Below are positions 38,472-47,638 of a stretch of DNA of 64,000 nucleotides, in pieces. Position 1 is the stretch's first letter. The number at the start of each line of letters is the position of its first letter. This DNA is from Pyrobaculum islandicum DSM 4184 (GTDB lineage Archaea > Thermoproteota > Thermoprotei > Thermoproteales > Thermoproteaceae), in the NCBI RefSeq assembly GCF_000015205.1, contig NC_008701.1, positions 620,001-684,000 of the forward strand. The letters are read 5' to 3'. The notes below the pieces were generated by a model. That model searched no databases. It was not told the origin of the DNA and saw only the letters and a program-made list of their open reading frames with translations. The translations under genes and the position numbers were made by a program.

Positions 38472-38956
38472 ATCGTCTGAGATAAGCTTTCTCCAAGTTC
38501 TATAGCCTCTGCGACTGTTGAGACATATCTCACGGCTTCGACAAGATATTTTGCGGTCGAAACTTTAAAGCCGAGTTGGCGTAGTGTCTCTGCTAGGCAT
38601 ATTTGCGTTGTTACAATAGTTAAAGCTCTGGCGGCTTTATCATATTCGACTACTAGAAATCCGGAGACCCCCGCACGCCAACTCCTCCTTATTTTAACAA
38701 CATCTCTGCCGCCCTCTACAAGCCACCCCAGATGTAACAATGACTCTTTTAGATCTAGCAGTACTGTACTAGTCTCTGTAGTGCATAACGACTTTAGAGA
38801 AGTCTCTATCTCAGGCAAGGCGGGTGATATACGAAGTGTGCCGTTTACAAACTCTATGTGTTCTGCAAGCGTTCTCACGGTGAGATACGCCATTGTGAGC
38901 TCAGTCTCTGGAGCAGAAAAGACTATAACGTCGCCTTCTGTAACAACTTCACACAC
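38465..38956 (-). CDS. Protein of unknown function, operon with membrane winged-helix gene
   Basis: About 163 aa, starting VCEVVTEGDVIVFSAPETELTMAY with GTG 38956, 24-26 nt below the TTTAAATTTTT box (38973-38983). The longer frame to 38995 would overlap that promoter. It contains an alpha/beta pattern with TVLLDLKESLLHLGWLVEGG and SGFLVVEYDKAARALTIVTTQ. No family is recognised. It shares its promoter region with the divergent ASCH gene. Confidence 0.68.
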   Translation of the reverse strand: MCEVVTEGDVIVFSAPETELTMAYLTVRTLAEHIEFVNGTLRISPALPEIETSLKSLCTTETSTVLLDLKESLLHLGWLVEGGRDVVKIRRSWRAGVSGFLVVEYDKAARALTIVTTQICLAETLRQLGFKVSTAKYLVEAVRYVSTVAEAIELGESLSQTIC

Positions 38957-38998
38957 ACGACATCTGTAATGTAAAAATTTAAAGGTTTGTATCAAGAC

Positions 38999-39370
38999 GT
39001 GAAGAGAGAAGTTAATCTAGGGCCTTACTTACGCTTTAAACAGAAGTATTTAGACGACGTGCTTTCAGGCAGAAAACGCGTAACAGTTAGATACGGAGTA
39101 GTAAAACCCCGCTTTAACCTTGTGTATATTGTATGTTGTAATGAGATATACGCTGAAGCATTTATAACTAAAGTCTACTACACTAAACTAGGGAAATTGG
39201 GCGAGGATGTAGTAGTAGCAGAGGGTTTTAAATCAAAAGAAGAGCTCTTCACAGAGCTGAAGGAGATATATGGAGAAGTTAACGAAAACGAACTAGTTTC
39301 TGTTATTTATTTCACAGTTGTCAGACGATACAACGCCCCTGTTCCTCTTTCACATCTACAGAAAAGGTGA
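38999..39370 (+). CDS. ASCH-domain protein
   Basis: A 123-aa protein, VKREVNLGPYLRFKQKYLDDVLSGRKRVTVRYG..., matching the ASCH fold (PUA-like): L-x-F-x-x-x-Y-x-x-x-V-L-S-G-x-K-x-x-T-x-R at the N terminus and an acidic-helix end. ASCH proteins bind RNA or modified nucleotides. I use GTG 38999; a TTG at 38987 is closer to the box A than usual. It diverges from the gene at 38956 across a 42-nt space. Confidence 0.82.
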   Translation: MKREVNLGPYLRFKQKYLDDVLSGRKRVTVRYGVVKPRFNLVYIVCCNEIYAEAFITKVYYTKLGKLGEDVVVAEGFKSKEELFTELKEIYGEVNENELVSVIYFTVVRRYNAPVPLSHLQKR

Positions 39371-39399
39371 CTTTTAATAACCGTATGTGCTAGGCTGTA

Positions 39400-40440
39400 G
39401 TGAATAATCTGAAAAAGCTAGTAAAGGCTTTTGCAGACAATTACGACTACCTTGTTTTAACAAAAAGCCCCAATCTTGCATACGCCGTTGGCATGCCAGA
39501 TGCCGTAGGCCTACTTCTAGAGTTAAACACCGGGTTTTCTACACTCTATGTATCGCGGCTAGACTATACACGGGCTAAAGCCATAGCACAGGTAGACAAG
39601 GTGGTAGCTATATCATCTACAGAGATGCCTCCTAGGAGGCCAGGAGAGGAGTTAGTTATTGTCAAAAACTTTGCCGAATTTATAAAAGAGATCTCAAAGG
39701 GGAAGAGAGTGGCGTCTGATAACAAAGAGTTAGGCGTAGACGTCTCTGAAAGTATTGCAGAATTAAGAGCAATTAAGGAGAATTGGGAGGTAGAGCTCAT
39801 AAAAGAGGCCTTGAGAATCACTGAGGGTGTCTATAGGAAGTTGTCTGAAAAGGAATTAATCGGCATGAGAGAACGCGATGTAGCTGCCTTGATATATAAG
39901 TGGTTTGTGGAAGACGGTGCAGACGGCGTCGCCTTCGATCCAATCGTAGCATCGGGGCCTAACGGCGCATATCCGCACTATAGGTTTGGCGATAGGAAGA
40001 TATCATACGGCGATTATATAGTTATCGACATTGGCGCGAAGAGGGGAGTCTATTGCTCAGATATGACTCGGACATTTACAACAGGACACACAGGGGTGTT
40101 AAAAGACGCCATATATGCTGTATATGAAGCTATTAAAGCAGCTGAGAAAACAGCTAGAGAGGGCGTTTCAGCTGCCGATGTAGATAAAGCAGCACGGGAT
40201 GTAATCGCCGAGTATGGATTTTCTCAATATTTCATTCACTCGACAGGACATGGCGTTGGCGTGGAGGTACATGAGAGGCCTAGACTTTATGCCGCTTCTA
40301 AAGACGTTTTAAAAAGAGGCAACATAATCACCATAGAGCCTGGAGTTTACATAGAGGGCGTCGGCGGAGTGAGGATAGAGGATATGGTATATATCGACAG
40401 TAGCGCCATAGTCCTCAATAAACTTCCCCACATCCTCTAG
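39400..40440 (+). CDS. pepQ: Xaa-Pro dipeptidase (M24 family)
   Basis: A 346-aa metallopeptidase cleaving dipeptides with C-terminal proline. The creatinase-like N-terminal domain is about residues 1-115. The pita-bread catalytic domain has all metal ligands: two Asp in VIDIGAKRGVYCSDMTRTF, His in HSTGHGVGVEVHE, Glu in ITIEPGVYI and Glu in GVRIEDMVYI. GTG 39400 begins the frame. The stop overlaps that of the convergent methyltransferase by 4 nt. Confidence 0.93.
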   Translation: MNNLKKLVKAFADNYDYLVLTKSPNLAYAVGMPDAVGLLLELNTGFSTLYVSRLDYTRAKAIAQVDKVVAISSTEMPPRRPGEELVIVKNFAEFIKEISKGKRVASDNKELGVDVSESIAELRAIKENWEVELIKEALRITEGVYRKLSEKELIGMRERDVAALIYKWFVEDGADGVAFDPIVASGPNGAYPHYRFGDRKISYGDYIVIDIGAKRGVYCSDMTRTFTTGHTGVLKDAIYAVYEAIKAAEKTAREGVSAADVDKAARDVIAEYGFSQYFIHSTGHGVGVEVHERPRLYAASKDVLKRGNIITIEPGVYIEGVGGVRIEDMVYIDSSAIVLNKLPHIL

Positions 40441-41273
40441 CGTTTTCTTGCATATATACCATAGCCCTCCTTTACTTTCTCTATGACAAAGCCTGTGCGT
40501 TTCAACCTTTCAACGACTCCTCTGTACGGGTTTAACCCCCTATATTTCATACCGCTCTGACTCACATAATGAAAGAGCCCTCCGCCTCTTCTTAACAGCC
40601 TATAAAAATCTCTATATAGAGATTCTGAATAGAGCCGTTGTGTTGCATAACTAAGCCGCGGCGGGTCGTGTATTATATAGTCAAATGCACCATCTCTAAG
40701 TGTTTCAGCAAAAGAGATACAATCGCCCACGGCTATATCGACTTGCGGAGACCATAGTTCTCTGCTATATGGGTTAAACATTGCAAGAGTCAGTACGTTT
40801 GTGTCTAGCTCTACAGTAATTATGTGTCTCGCGCCTTTTTTCAAGGCCTCTATCGTCGTATAGCCCAGCCCTGTGCAACATTCAAAAACGCGCCCCCGCG
40901 CCTTTTCGATTTTATACGCCGTAATTGTCAGTGGGTTTTCCAACACGCTGTGCATAGTTATTCCATCTATCATCAACGTAGGGGCCCACCCTCTGTTAAA
41001 CACACACAGTTTATAAAAACGCGCCCCCGCTATAGATAATTCACGCCATTTGTCTTCTATCAAAGCATAGACCTCACAACTTTCTTCATCTACGTCAGGC
41101 AGTTCGTCAAGAGAAATCTCATATTCAATCCCGTTGTAAGAGAAACGGGCGGCGTTGCCAACATATCTCACTGGGCTTTTTGACCTCTCTAGGTCAAACG
41201 ACACGACATCACGTTTATTGTACAAATCCTCTATTTGCCACCTAGATATGACAGGCACTATTACAGGACCCAC
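40437..41273 (-). CDS. SAM-dependent methyltransferase (COG2521-like)
   Basis: A 278-aa protein. Residues about 1-125 are a beta-rich N-terminal domain (RYVGNAARFSYNGIEYEISL). A Rossmann methyltransferase follows: SAM loop VFECCTGLGYTTIEALKKGA (about 129-148), acidic VELDTNV, and the D-P-P motif YIIHDPPRLSYA, typical of N-methylases acting on bases. COG2521 archaeal methylases share this form. Substrate is unknown. GTG 41273 has a TGAAAATATT box near 41296. Confidence 0.82.
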   Translation of the reverse strand: MGPVIVPVISRWQIEDLYNKRDVVSFDLERSKSPVRYVGNAARFSYNGIEYEISLDELPDVDEESCEVYALIEDKWRELSIAGARFYKLCVFNRGWAPTLMIDGITMHSVLENPLTITAYKIEKARGRVFECCTGLGYTTIEALKKGARHIITVELDTNVLTLAMFNPYSRELWSPQVDIAVGDCISFAETLRDGAFDYIIHDPPRLSYATQRLYSESLYRDFYRLLRRGGGLFHYVSQSGMKYRGLNPYRGVVERLKRTGFVIEKVKEGYGIYARKR

Positions 41274-41365
41274 AGAACTATGATGAAGTTAATATTTTCA
41301 ACCTACTCTCCCACCTACACTCTTTGTAACTCCTGGAAATATATTTGGACACTATTACTTCTCGT

Positions 41366-41662
41366 ATGTATGTTCAATACATCCGCTTCTCTCCAATCGG
41401 CGAGTACCTAAGACTTGTAATTCTCAGGAGACTCTCAAGAGGACCCGCCAAGATAGAGGAAATAAACGAATTGGCTAAGAGGGTTGTTCAGAATGTTGGT
41501 ATAAAATACGACTGGCGAATCTGGCCGGAGCTCCTTAAGAAAGAAGTTATTATTAAAGACGGCGTAGTTGAAATAACGCACTTCGGTAGATGGATTTTCG
41601 AACAGACAAGCGAGGAGGTGGCAGAGTACATAAAGAGGACTCTTGGGATAGATCTAGGCTAA
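41366..41662 (+). CDS. Small winged-helix-like protein
   Basis: A 98-aa protein, MYVQYIRFSPIGEYLRLVILRRLSRGPAKIEEINELAKR..., consistent with a winged helix (helices at about residues 13-24, 29-45, 52-62; wing IIKDGVVEITHFGRWIF). ATG 41366 is 25 nt below AAATATATTT; a TTG at 41345 sits on the promoter and is rejected. The 3' end overlaps the convergent HD gene by 9 nt. Probably DNA binding; target is unknown. Confidence 0.75.
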   Translation: MYVQYIRFSPIGEYLRLVILRRLSRGPAKIEEINELAKRVVQNVGIKYDWRIWPELLKKEVIIKDGVVEITHFGRWIFEQTSEEVAEYIKRTLGIDLG

Positions 41663-43081
41663 GATCCTCCTTACTGTAAGATCCATTAAAGGTTCTAACA
41701 CAGACTTTAGGCTTTCGACAGCGTAGTTTCCACACTTTTTGAATACGTCTTTTTTAACATAGAGAAAAATATGCGGCGCCCTTTTCCACGCCTCATTAAT
41801 AGCTTCTACAAGTGGCGAGATTTTTGAAATAGCTATGGGACCCATGGCTGTTGTTATATACAGATCCTCGGCATATGGGTCAAAGCTTACGTATGAAATT
41901 AAAACATCGTCATAAGAGAGTCTGCACTTTTCAAATTCCCCGAGTTCTACATTTAGCCTTTCTACAAGCTTCTTCTTCAGCCTATCTACTAAAGCCCAAT
42001 GCAACGGCCCTAGCTTGTCAATCGTCTCGTTGAGTCTGCCGGGGTCTTTAAAAATCTCTATAAAGTCCTTTTCTCTTTTCCACAAGGGAATATATTGGAG
42101 CGGCTTTCTAGAGAGAAGATCTCTAAATCTCGTATCGCGAGTGAATACAGATATGAAGTAATCGTCTGTAGCTTTCCATAGCTCCTCTTCGTTAAGCTGG
42201 CCCGCGATAAAACGTGCGAGATCGCAGAGATATTGGCATATGATTTCGTCGCCTATACCCTCTGTACATCTTGCAATATTGTCCGCCACTATGTTACGTG
42301 CAACCTCTGTAAATAAGACAGTTTTGTGATGAAGATACACATGCCTATAAAGGTTATACCTAGTTATGAGATAGCCCTCTAGATTTACTCTGGCTTTCTC
42401 GTTAAATTGAAATCTACCATCGACGACCTCTAGGTTTTCAATAATTCTCTCGAGGTCTATATGTGTAAAACTTGTGCCCACGGCAGCGCCTGTAAAGTAC
42501 ATATCGCGCATTATATAGTCTAATCTATCGGCATCTAACACTCCAGATAATATATAACTCAACAATGAGTATCTCCTATCTTCTTTGAAGAGTAGACTCT
42601 CTATGAGTTTGGGATCATAGCCCAATTCAGAAAGCTTAGGTGCTATCTTTTCTATAAGAAGTTTAGTAGTCACCTCATGTGGTTTACTTACGTCAAACTG
42701 TGCTATATCTATATCAATACAACCTCTCTTAGACGCCATATGTAATAACTCTCTTGTTAACACCTCAAAGGAGTGAGAAAAGGGGAGATGGCCTATGTCG
42801 TGTAATAACGCTGCGACACGGAGATGTCTAAGTGCATCCTCATCAAAATCGCCGGTTATATTAAGGACTCTCTCGCCTATCAAAGTCGCTATATGCATAA
42901 CCCCCAGGCTGTGGTCAAACCTAGTATGTGTAGCAGTAGGATAGACCAAATAGACAAAGCCAAGCTGTTTTACATATCTCAGCCTTTGTATAAACGGTTC
43001 GCCGTCTATCAGTTTCACCTCCTCTTCTGTAAGTTTTATAAATCCATGTATAGGGTCTCTAATCGCTTTTTTATACTGCAT
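41654..43081 (-). CDS. HD-superfamily phosphohydrolase
   Basis: A 475-aa protein of the dGTPase-like HD family. DPIHGFIKLTEEEVKLID and RLRYVKQLGFVYLVYPTATHTRFDHSLGVMH open the domain. The metal-binding HD pair is in LLHDIGHLPFSHSFE (about residues 86-100), with the later Asp in LDADRLDYIMRD. This family hydrolyses nucleotides or phosphodiesters; the substrate is unknown. I use ATG 43081 (MQYKKAIRDPIHG) because the box A GTATAAAAATAC (43098-43109) is 23 nt upstream; the frame is open to 43111. The box is shared with the divergent reductase gene. Confidence 0.88.
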   Translation of the reverse strand: MQYKKAIRDPIHGFIKLTEEEVKLIDGEPFIQRLRYVKQLGFVYLVYPTATHTRFDHSLGVMHIATLIGERVLNITGDFDEDALRHLRVAALLHDIGHLPFSHSFEVLTRELLHMASKRGCIDIDIAQFDVSKPHEVTTKLLIEKIAPKLSELGYDPKLIESLLFKEDRRYSLLSYILSGVLDADRLDYIMRDMYFTGAAVGTSFTHIDLERIIENLEVVDGRFQFNEKARVNLEGYLITRYNLYRHVYLHHKTVLFTEVARNIVADNIARCTEGIGDEIICQYLCDLARFIAGQLNEEELWKATDDYFISVFTRDTRFRDLLSRKPLQYIPLWKREKDFIEIFKDPGRLNETIDKLGPLHWALVDRLKKKLVERLNVELGEFEKCRLSYDDVLISYVSFDPYAEDLYITTAMGPIAISKISPLVEAINEAWKRAPHIFLYVKKDVFKKCGNYAVESLKSVLEPLMDLTVRRILA

Positions 43082-43132
43082 AATCGAAATGGTTTGTGTA
43101 TAAAAATACAAAAAACTTAGCTATCTTCCTAT

Positions 43133-44209
43133 GTGAATATAGCAGTGATAGGCGCAGGTCCGGCCGGCCTTTCTTTTGCATCTAAATACGGCGATGCCGA
43201 TGTATTTGAGGAACATAAAGAAGTAGGCCTTCCACGTCATTGTACAGGTCTTGTAAGTGGTTCTGCCGCTAGAAGGGTTGGCATACCCAACAGTCTCATT
43301 CTAAACCAATATAGAGAATTAACAGTCACAGATTTGGAAGGTCGGCGTATCTATTTCAAAATGAGAGATTCGGTACTTCTAGTCGACAGACCTGGATTAG
43401 AACAGTGGCTTGCAGAAGGAGTACGCAAATTATATTTAGGTAAAAGAGTCGTTAACATAAGCAAAAATTACATATACACATCCGACGGATCTAAACACGG
43501 CCCTTACGACTACATCGTGTTGGCTGAAGGCTCTGCTAGAAGGTTTGCACGTGCATACGGCCATGTCGTAAGATTACCCGGCCTCCAGGTCGACGTCAAA
43601 AGCAGTATTGACATACACGGCATTATTGTTGTGTATAATCAGAAACTATCTAAGGCTTACTTCTCTTGGATAGTTGAACTAGACAAGGGCGTCTTCAGGG
43701 TGGGACTTGCCGACGTCTGTTGCACAGTTGAGAAATTAAACAAGCTGGTTAAACTTATCAACGGACAACCCATCGACAAACCATTTGGCGGAGGGGTTCT
43801 AGCAGGCCCCCCATTGAAACGTTTAATAACTGGCCGTGTGACATTGGTAGGAGACGCCGCAGGTTTTGTCAAACCACTTAGCGGCGGCGGTATTACACTC
43901 GCCATTTATAGTAGCCAAATGGCAGCTAAAGCTATAGCAAGAGGAACTCCTACGTTATATGAAGACGACACTTTATTGCTTAGATTAAGGCTTAGAACTG
44001 CCTTCCTTGCGTTTAGAATCCTCTATGGGTGGAGATTTGTAGAACGTGCTATACATCTCCTAAATGGTGGTGAGTATGTGGCAGTGGACTATGACGACCA
44101 CATAAAGACTCTCTTAGCCGCGGCTTTGACAGACCCCCGATCTATACGTGTTGTAAAAGAACTGTTGAGATACCTAGCGAGTAATCGTAATATTTTTCAT
44201 CTCTTCTAG
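43133..44209 (+). CDS. Geranylgeranyl-reductase-family FAD oxidoreductase
   Basis: A 358-aa flavoprotein. The N-terminal dinucleotide fold is [27 protein letters not shown], followed by [11 protein letters not shown] and the second FAD motif [25 protein letters not shown] (about residues 238-262), as in archaeal geranylgeranyl reductases that saturate isoprenoid lipid chains or quinone tails. The protein is a little short for the family. GTG 43133 is 29 nt below the box A shared with the HD gene. The 3' end overlaps tyrS by 36 nt. Confidence 0.85.
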
Positions 44210-45292
44210 TAACTTAGCGCCAGGCCCTTGGAAGTATCTATAGACAGGCTCAAGAAGAGTAATAAGCGCCTCGCTTGTCGCAGTCTTTAAATCAGCGGGG
44301 TGTACTCTGCCATCACGGTATAACGCCTCTAACTCTTCGTAACTCCATACTTCTAAATCGCCACCATATTGCGCGGGGCGTTTTATAACAAGCGGCGTCT
44401 TCCTTTTTTCGCGAAATGCAGATATACGAAGGAGTTCTAGTACAGGATTGTATTCGGTATCGCGCGGCGGGCAATAAGCCTTAGCTATCTTCTGCCGTAT
44501 TTCATCTGGACTATCGTGAACAAAAATCGCGCTCTGTGGAATACTCTTGGACATCTTCATCTCACTAAGCTCCTCTCTGCTACTAGGTTTTGATGTAATA
44601 TTAAGCGCAGGCAGTAACTTATGGTGTAGCGCCACAGGCTTAATTCTCTTCCCATCTACCTTCAGGGGGTAGAACCTTATTTTGTCTGCTACCTGTCGCG
44701 CGAGTATATGCGCTCTCCGTTGGTCAATACCGCCATGTGGTATATGCGCCTCTAGTGCAAAAACGTCGGCTACTTGGAGGGGCGGATACACTAGATAAGC
44801 AAGCGGTATGGACTCCCCCATTTTTCTCCCCAAGATTGTTAAACTGTGTCTTACTTGCGACAGCGTCAAATGTCGCGTTATATCCATCAGCAAAAGCCAA
44901 TATTCGTCATTATGATGGTACAATTCTGATCCAAGTATAAACCTGGTGGCGTCGGGATCGCCGCCTAACACCTCAATAATCTTCTTAAATGTCTCAACAT
45001 AGTATGTAACTGCGACTTTTCTTATGATGTCTAAATCGCCGCCTAGCTTATTATTAAGCCAAGAATGTATATCAGCTAGGAAAACCTGCGTTTTCACACC
45101 CGCCTTCTGTAAGTCTACTACTTTTGACATACTGACAACTCCAGTCCCTATGTGGATAAACCCGCTTATTTCAAATCCAATATAATGGTTTAATTTGTAG
45201 CCACTTTGAAACAGCTCTCTGAGCTCTTCAACTGTAATAACCTCTTCAGTGGGATATTTTAAGACTAGGGATATTCTCTCTTCAATATCCAT
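44174..45292 (-). CDS. tyrS: Tyrosyl-tRNA synthetase
   Basis: A 372-aa class I synthetase of the archaeal/eukaryotic type. The HIGH-like motif is [12 protein letters not shown] (about residues 45-56), and the KMSKS loop is [31 protein letters not shown] and tyrosine-pocket residues around [18 protein letters not shown] are also visible. I use ATG 45292 ([14 protein letters not shown]), 24-26 nt below CTTTTAAGAT (45311-45320); the frame is open to 45307. The same box lies upstream of the divergent DUF371 gene. Confidence 0.95.
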
Positions 45293-45338
45293 GGAGTGTA
45301 AGAACAACCTCTTTTAAGATTTTGTCTACAAGAGTGCC

Positions 45339-45817
45339 ATGGGATAGTTCCAATCTATATAGAGTGTATTGAAAAAATTCGGAGAGGAGAGGCTTTTCAA
45401 GACTCCTTTATAGCCAGAGGACACGAGAACATAACTGCCAGAAATAGGAGGACGCTGGAGTTTACAAAAGACCCCTATGTTACAAAACGCGGCGATTGTA
45501 TCGTAGCTTGTTGCGCCGAGAAAGCCGCAGGAGAGCTAAAGCCGGAGGTTCTTAATGCCTTAGCTTTAGACGGCGTAGTTGTAATCATGATAGAAATTGG
45601 AAACACACTAGATATAGTCGTAGGCGAAACCCCTCGTGCGATTCCCACATCTCTATGGCGCATAGTGGTGAGAAAAAGCAGATATGTAGACGAGGCCACA
45701 GTTGCTATCGCAGTAAATAAGGCGGCGGCCGACTTGAACAAGACGTTGGTGGCTATGTTAAAGAGGGGTGTCCCTGTTAAAATCACAGTTGGCGTTTGTT
45801 TACAGCGAGATTTTTAA
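45339..45817 (+). CDS. DUF371 protein with an abnormal start (frameshift or ATA start)
   Basis: The conserved DUF371 core reads FIARGHENITARNRRTLEFT (from about 45407) followed by KRGDCIVACCAEKA, and continues in one frame to the stop at 45815-45817. But in that frame there is no ATG, GTG or TTG from the stop at 45299 until 45587, well inside the domain. The box A centred at 45316 predicts a leaderless start at about 45342. There, an ATG (45339) reads ATG GGA TAG in the wrong frame; one more G in the GGG run would give an intact gene from this ATG. An in-frame ATA at 45344 is the alternative. DUF371 is conserved in archaea with unknown function. Confidence 0.75.
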
Positions 45818-45838
45818 ATAGCACCGTTAGCTAGCTCT

Positions 45839-46528
45839 ATGTCGAAGTTTTCAGAGCTACGCGCTCTTCTCGCCAGGAAGATTTTTCACGTTATTTTTGT
45901 ATTACTTTTGGCGGTGCCGGTATTTGCCCAAATCCCCGCAGAGCCCTATATTGCATTTCTCGCTTTTGTAAGTGGGATAGTGTATTCAATACAAGTAAAA
46001 AAACCGTATATGTGGGAGGAGTTTCGACAAAACTTCTTCAGGACTATAGAAGAGATTTTCGACAGACTAGAGATATTACTACCGCTAGACAAGCCGGAGC
46101 TTAAGACACAGTATCAAAACGCTGTGAGACAGCTAGAACAACTTATAGTAACGGCGGAACGCGACTACGAAAAGAGACATGGGTATCTGGGCATACTCAT
46201 GGGCGCTGTCGGATTCTTAATCACTCTAACAATATTTGGAAGTTCTCACATTACCGTCTCGCTTGTGAGCATGGCTGTTTATGACGCCATTAGCGCCATA
46301 GCGGGAACTGTGTTTGGTGGAAAAAGAGCACTTGGCAAATTAACTATATGGGGGACCTTTTCTGGCGCTATCTGCAACATCTTGGCTCTTACCGCTGTTG
46401 GAGTACCTCCGCTCAAAGCTACTGTAATCACAATATTTGTAGTAATTGCCGATGCACTTAGTTATGAAGATAATTTGACAATACCTATCGCCGCTGCCGC
46501 CGGCTCCTATCTCTGCGACCTCCTGTAG
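45839..46528 (+). CDS. Dolichol-kinase/phytol-kinase-like membrane protein (COG0170)
   Basis: A 229-aa membrane protein with about six hydrophobic segments. Near the N terminus, LARKIFHVIFVLLLAVP has the RKxxH signature. Near the C-terminal half, YDAISAIAGTVFGGKRALGKLTIWGTFSGAICNI mirrors the D-x-A-x-G-x-x-G-K...G-T-x-x-G CTP-binding signature of polyprenol kinases. An extra soluble helical section (about residues 60-112) is inserted. It probably phosphorylates an isoprenoid alcohol with CTP. ATG 45839 is 25 nt below TTTTTAAATAG. Confidence 0.78.
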   Translation: MSKFSELRALLARKIFHVIFVLLLAVPVFAQIPAEPYIAFLAFVSGIVYSIQVKKPYMWEEFRQNFFRTIEEIFDRLEILLPLDKPELKTQYQNAVRQLEQLIVTAERDYEKRHGYLGILMGAVGFLITLTIFGSSHITVSLVSMAVYDAISAIAGTVFGGKRALGKLTIWGTFSGAICNILALTAVGVPPLKATVITIFVVIADALSYEDNLTIPIAAAAGSYLCDLL

Positions 46529-46851
46529 AAGACACCCTCCACTTTTATACCTAATTTTTTAGCAACGGTAGCTAATCCGCTGTCGTCAGTGACAAGAACA
46601 CATCCCTTCTCTAAGGCCAGGACAATTAACGAAGCGTCTGCACGAGAGAGGTGGCTAAATTTTTTTACGATATCTCTTATTCTCTTCTCATCTACTTCTA
46701 CGACTTCTATATGCAAGATGTCTAGAACAGCTTGGGCTCTGGGGTCTTTCAACTCCTCCGCCACCTCTCTAGTTGTATACAATATGCCAGAAAATATTCT
46801 CAAGTCTCTGCCATGTATAAACGCTGAAGCGTCTAGTACAAAACAATTCAT
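46507..46851 (-). CDS. PIN-domain ribonuclease, Nob1-like
   Basis: A 114-aa PIN domain. Acidic residues are in FVLDASAFIHG (Asp about 6), TTREVAEELKDP (Glu), LSRADASLIVLALEKG (Asp about 71) and VLVTDDSGLATVAKKLG (Asp about 89-90), a complete active site. The L-S-x-A-D and L-V-T-D-D phrasing is closest to Nob1, the 16S rRNA 3'-end nuclease, but the usual zinc ribbon is absent, so VapC cannot be excluded. No antitoxin gene is next to it. It overlaps the nadK stop (ATGA), forming an operon. Confidence 0.8.
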   Translation of the reverse strand: MNCFVLDASAFIHGRDLRIFSGILYTTREVAEELKDPRAQAVLDILHIEVVEVDEKRIRDIVKKFSHLSRADASLIVLALEKGCVLVTDDSGLATVAKKLGIKVEGVFYRRSQR

Positions 46852-47573
46852 AGACTTTTTAACCTCTCCACAACTCTATTAAGAAACCGAAACTCTCCAA
46901 AGACAGCGAGTTTGAGTTTCTTCTTTCCCCTCCTAATTTCAAAACTCTTCCCACGTCGTCTTTCCCTACCGTCACACACAAGCACAGCCTCTTCTGCAGT
47001 CTCTATAGTGAGACTGTCAGCAGATACTACAAGAGGTCGAAGATATAGCGTAAATGGGGCTATAAATGATATCACCATGACGTTGGCACGATAATCAACA
47101 ACTGGGCCAAAAGTAGAAACAACATAGCCAGAGGCGCCATGGGGGGTAGACACAATTATTCCATCGGCTCTTCCCATTACTTCCCCGCCATCGCTCTGCA
47201 ACTTAAAACTGAGGAGTCTCCCAAGTTCCCTCCTATAAACTAAAAACTCATTAAGTACTACGCAATCCTCAGACTCAAGAGTTGAAAACTCTAGAATTCT
47301 GTAATTTCCCATCTCCACCCTCCTTATGGCTTCATCAGGAGAAATTGTATAATCAGAGCTCCTATAGAAGTTAACCCTCCCCATGCCTAAGTGTATAACT
47401 ACTGAGTCTAAGATACAAGAACGTGTACGCAACGCCTCAAGTAGTGTACCATCTCCGCCGAAGATGAACACATGGCTATAATCACCATCGCATGTCAACT
47501 CCACAGCGCCGTATTTCCTCTTAAACTCCTCGGCCAAAGGCCTTAAATCAGGTCTGTAAAATACTGCATACAC
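46848..47573 (-). CDS. nadK: NAD kinase
   Basis: A 241-aa ATP-NAD kinase. The catalytic FGGDGTLLEALR motif (about residues 38-49) and the SADGIIVSTPHGASGYVVSTFGP-like second motif (GRADGIIVSTPHGASGYVVS) are present. Start is GTG at 47573. Its box A lies in a perfectly duplicated 21-bp unit (47588-47629), giving two potential promoters. PIN-domain gene follows with a 4-nt overlap. Confidence 0.94.
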   Translation of the reverse strand: MYAVFYRPDLRPLAEEFKRKYGAVELTCDGDYSHVFIFGGDGTLLEALRTRSCILDSVVIHLGMGRVNFYRSSDYTISPDEAIRRVEMGNYRILEFSTLESEDCVVLNEFLVYRRELGRLLSFKLQSDGGEVMGRADGIIVSTPHGASGYVVSTFGPVVDYRANVMVISFIAPFTLYLRPLVVSADSLTIETAEEAVLVCDGRERRRGKSFEIRRGKKKLKLAVFGEFRFLNRVVERLKSL

Positions 47574-47587
47574 TCCCCCTAGGTAAT

Positions 47588-47629
47588 CTAGGTTAATATA
47601 TGTTGAAACTAGGTTAATATATGTTGAAA
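47588..47629. repeat. 21-bp tandem duplication containing the nadK box A
   Basis: The unit CTAGGTTAATATATGTTGAAA occurs twice, head to tail and without mismatch (47588-47608 and 47609-47629). On the minus strand each copy carries CATATATTAA. The proximal copy is centred about 25 nt from the nadK GTG, and the distal one about 46 nt. Confidence 0.9.
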
Positions 47630-47638
47630 AAAGATATT

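Noticed and set aside
46507-46851. VapBC toxin-antitoxin pair
   Set aside because: The PIN gene has no small antitoxin frame next to it and is coupled to nadK; Nob1-like phrasing is closer.
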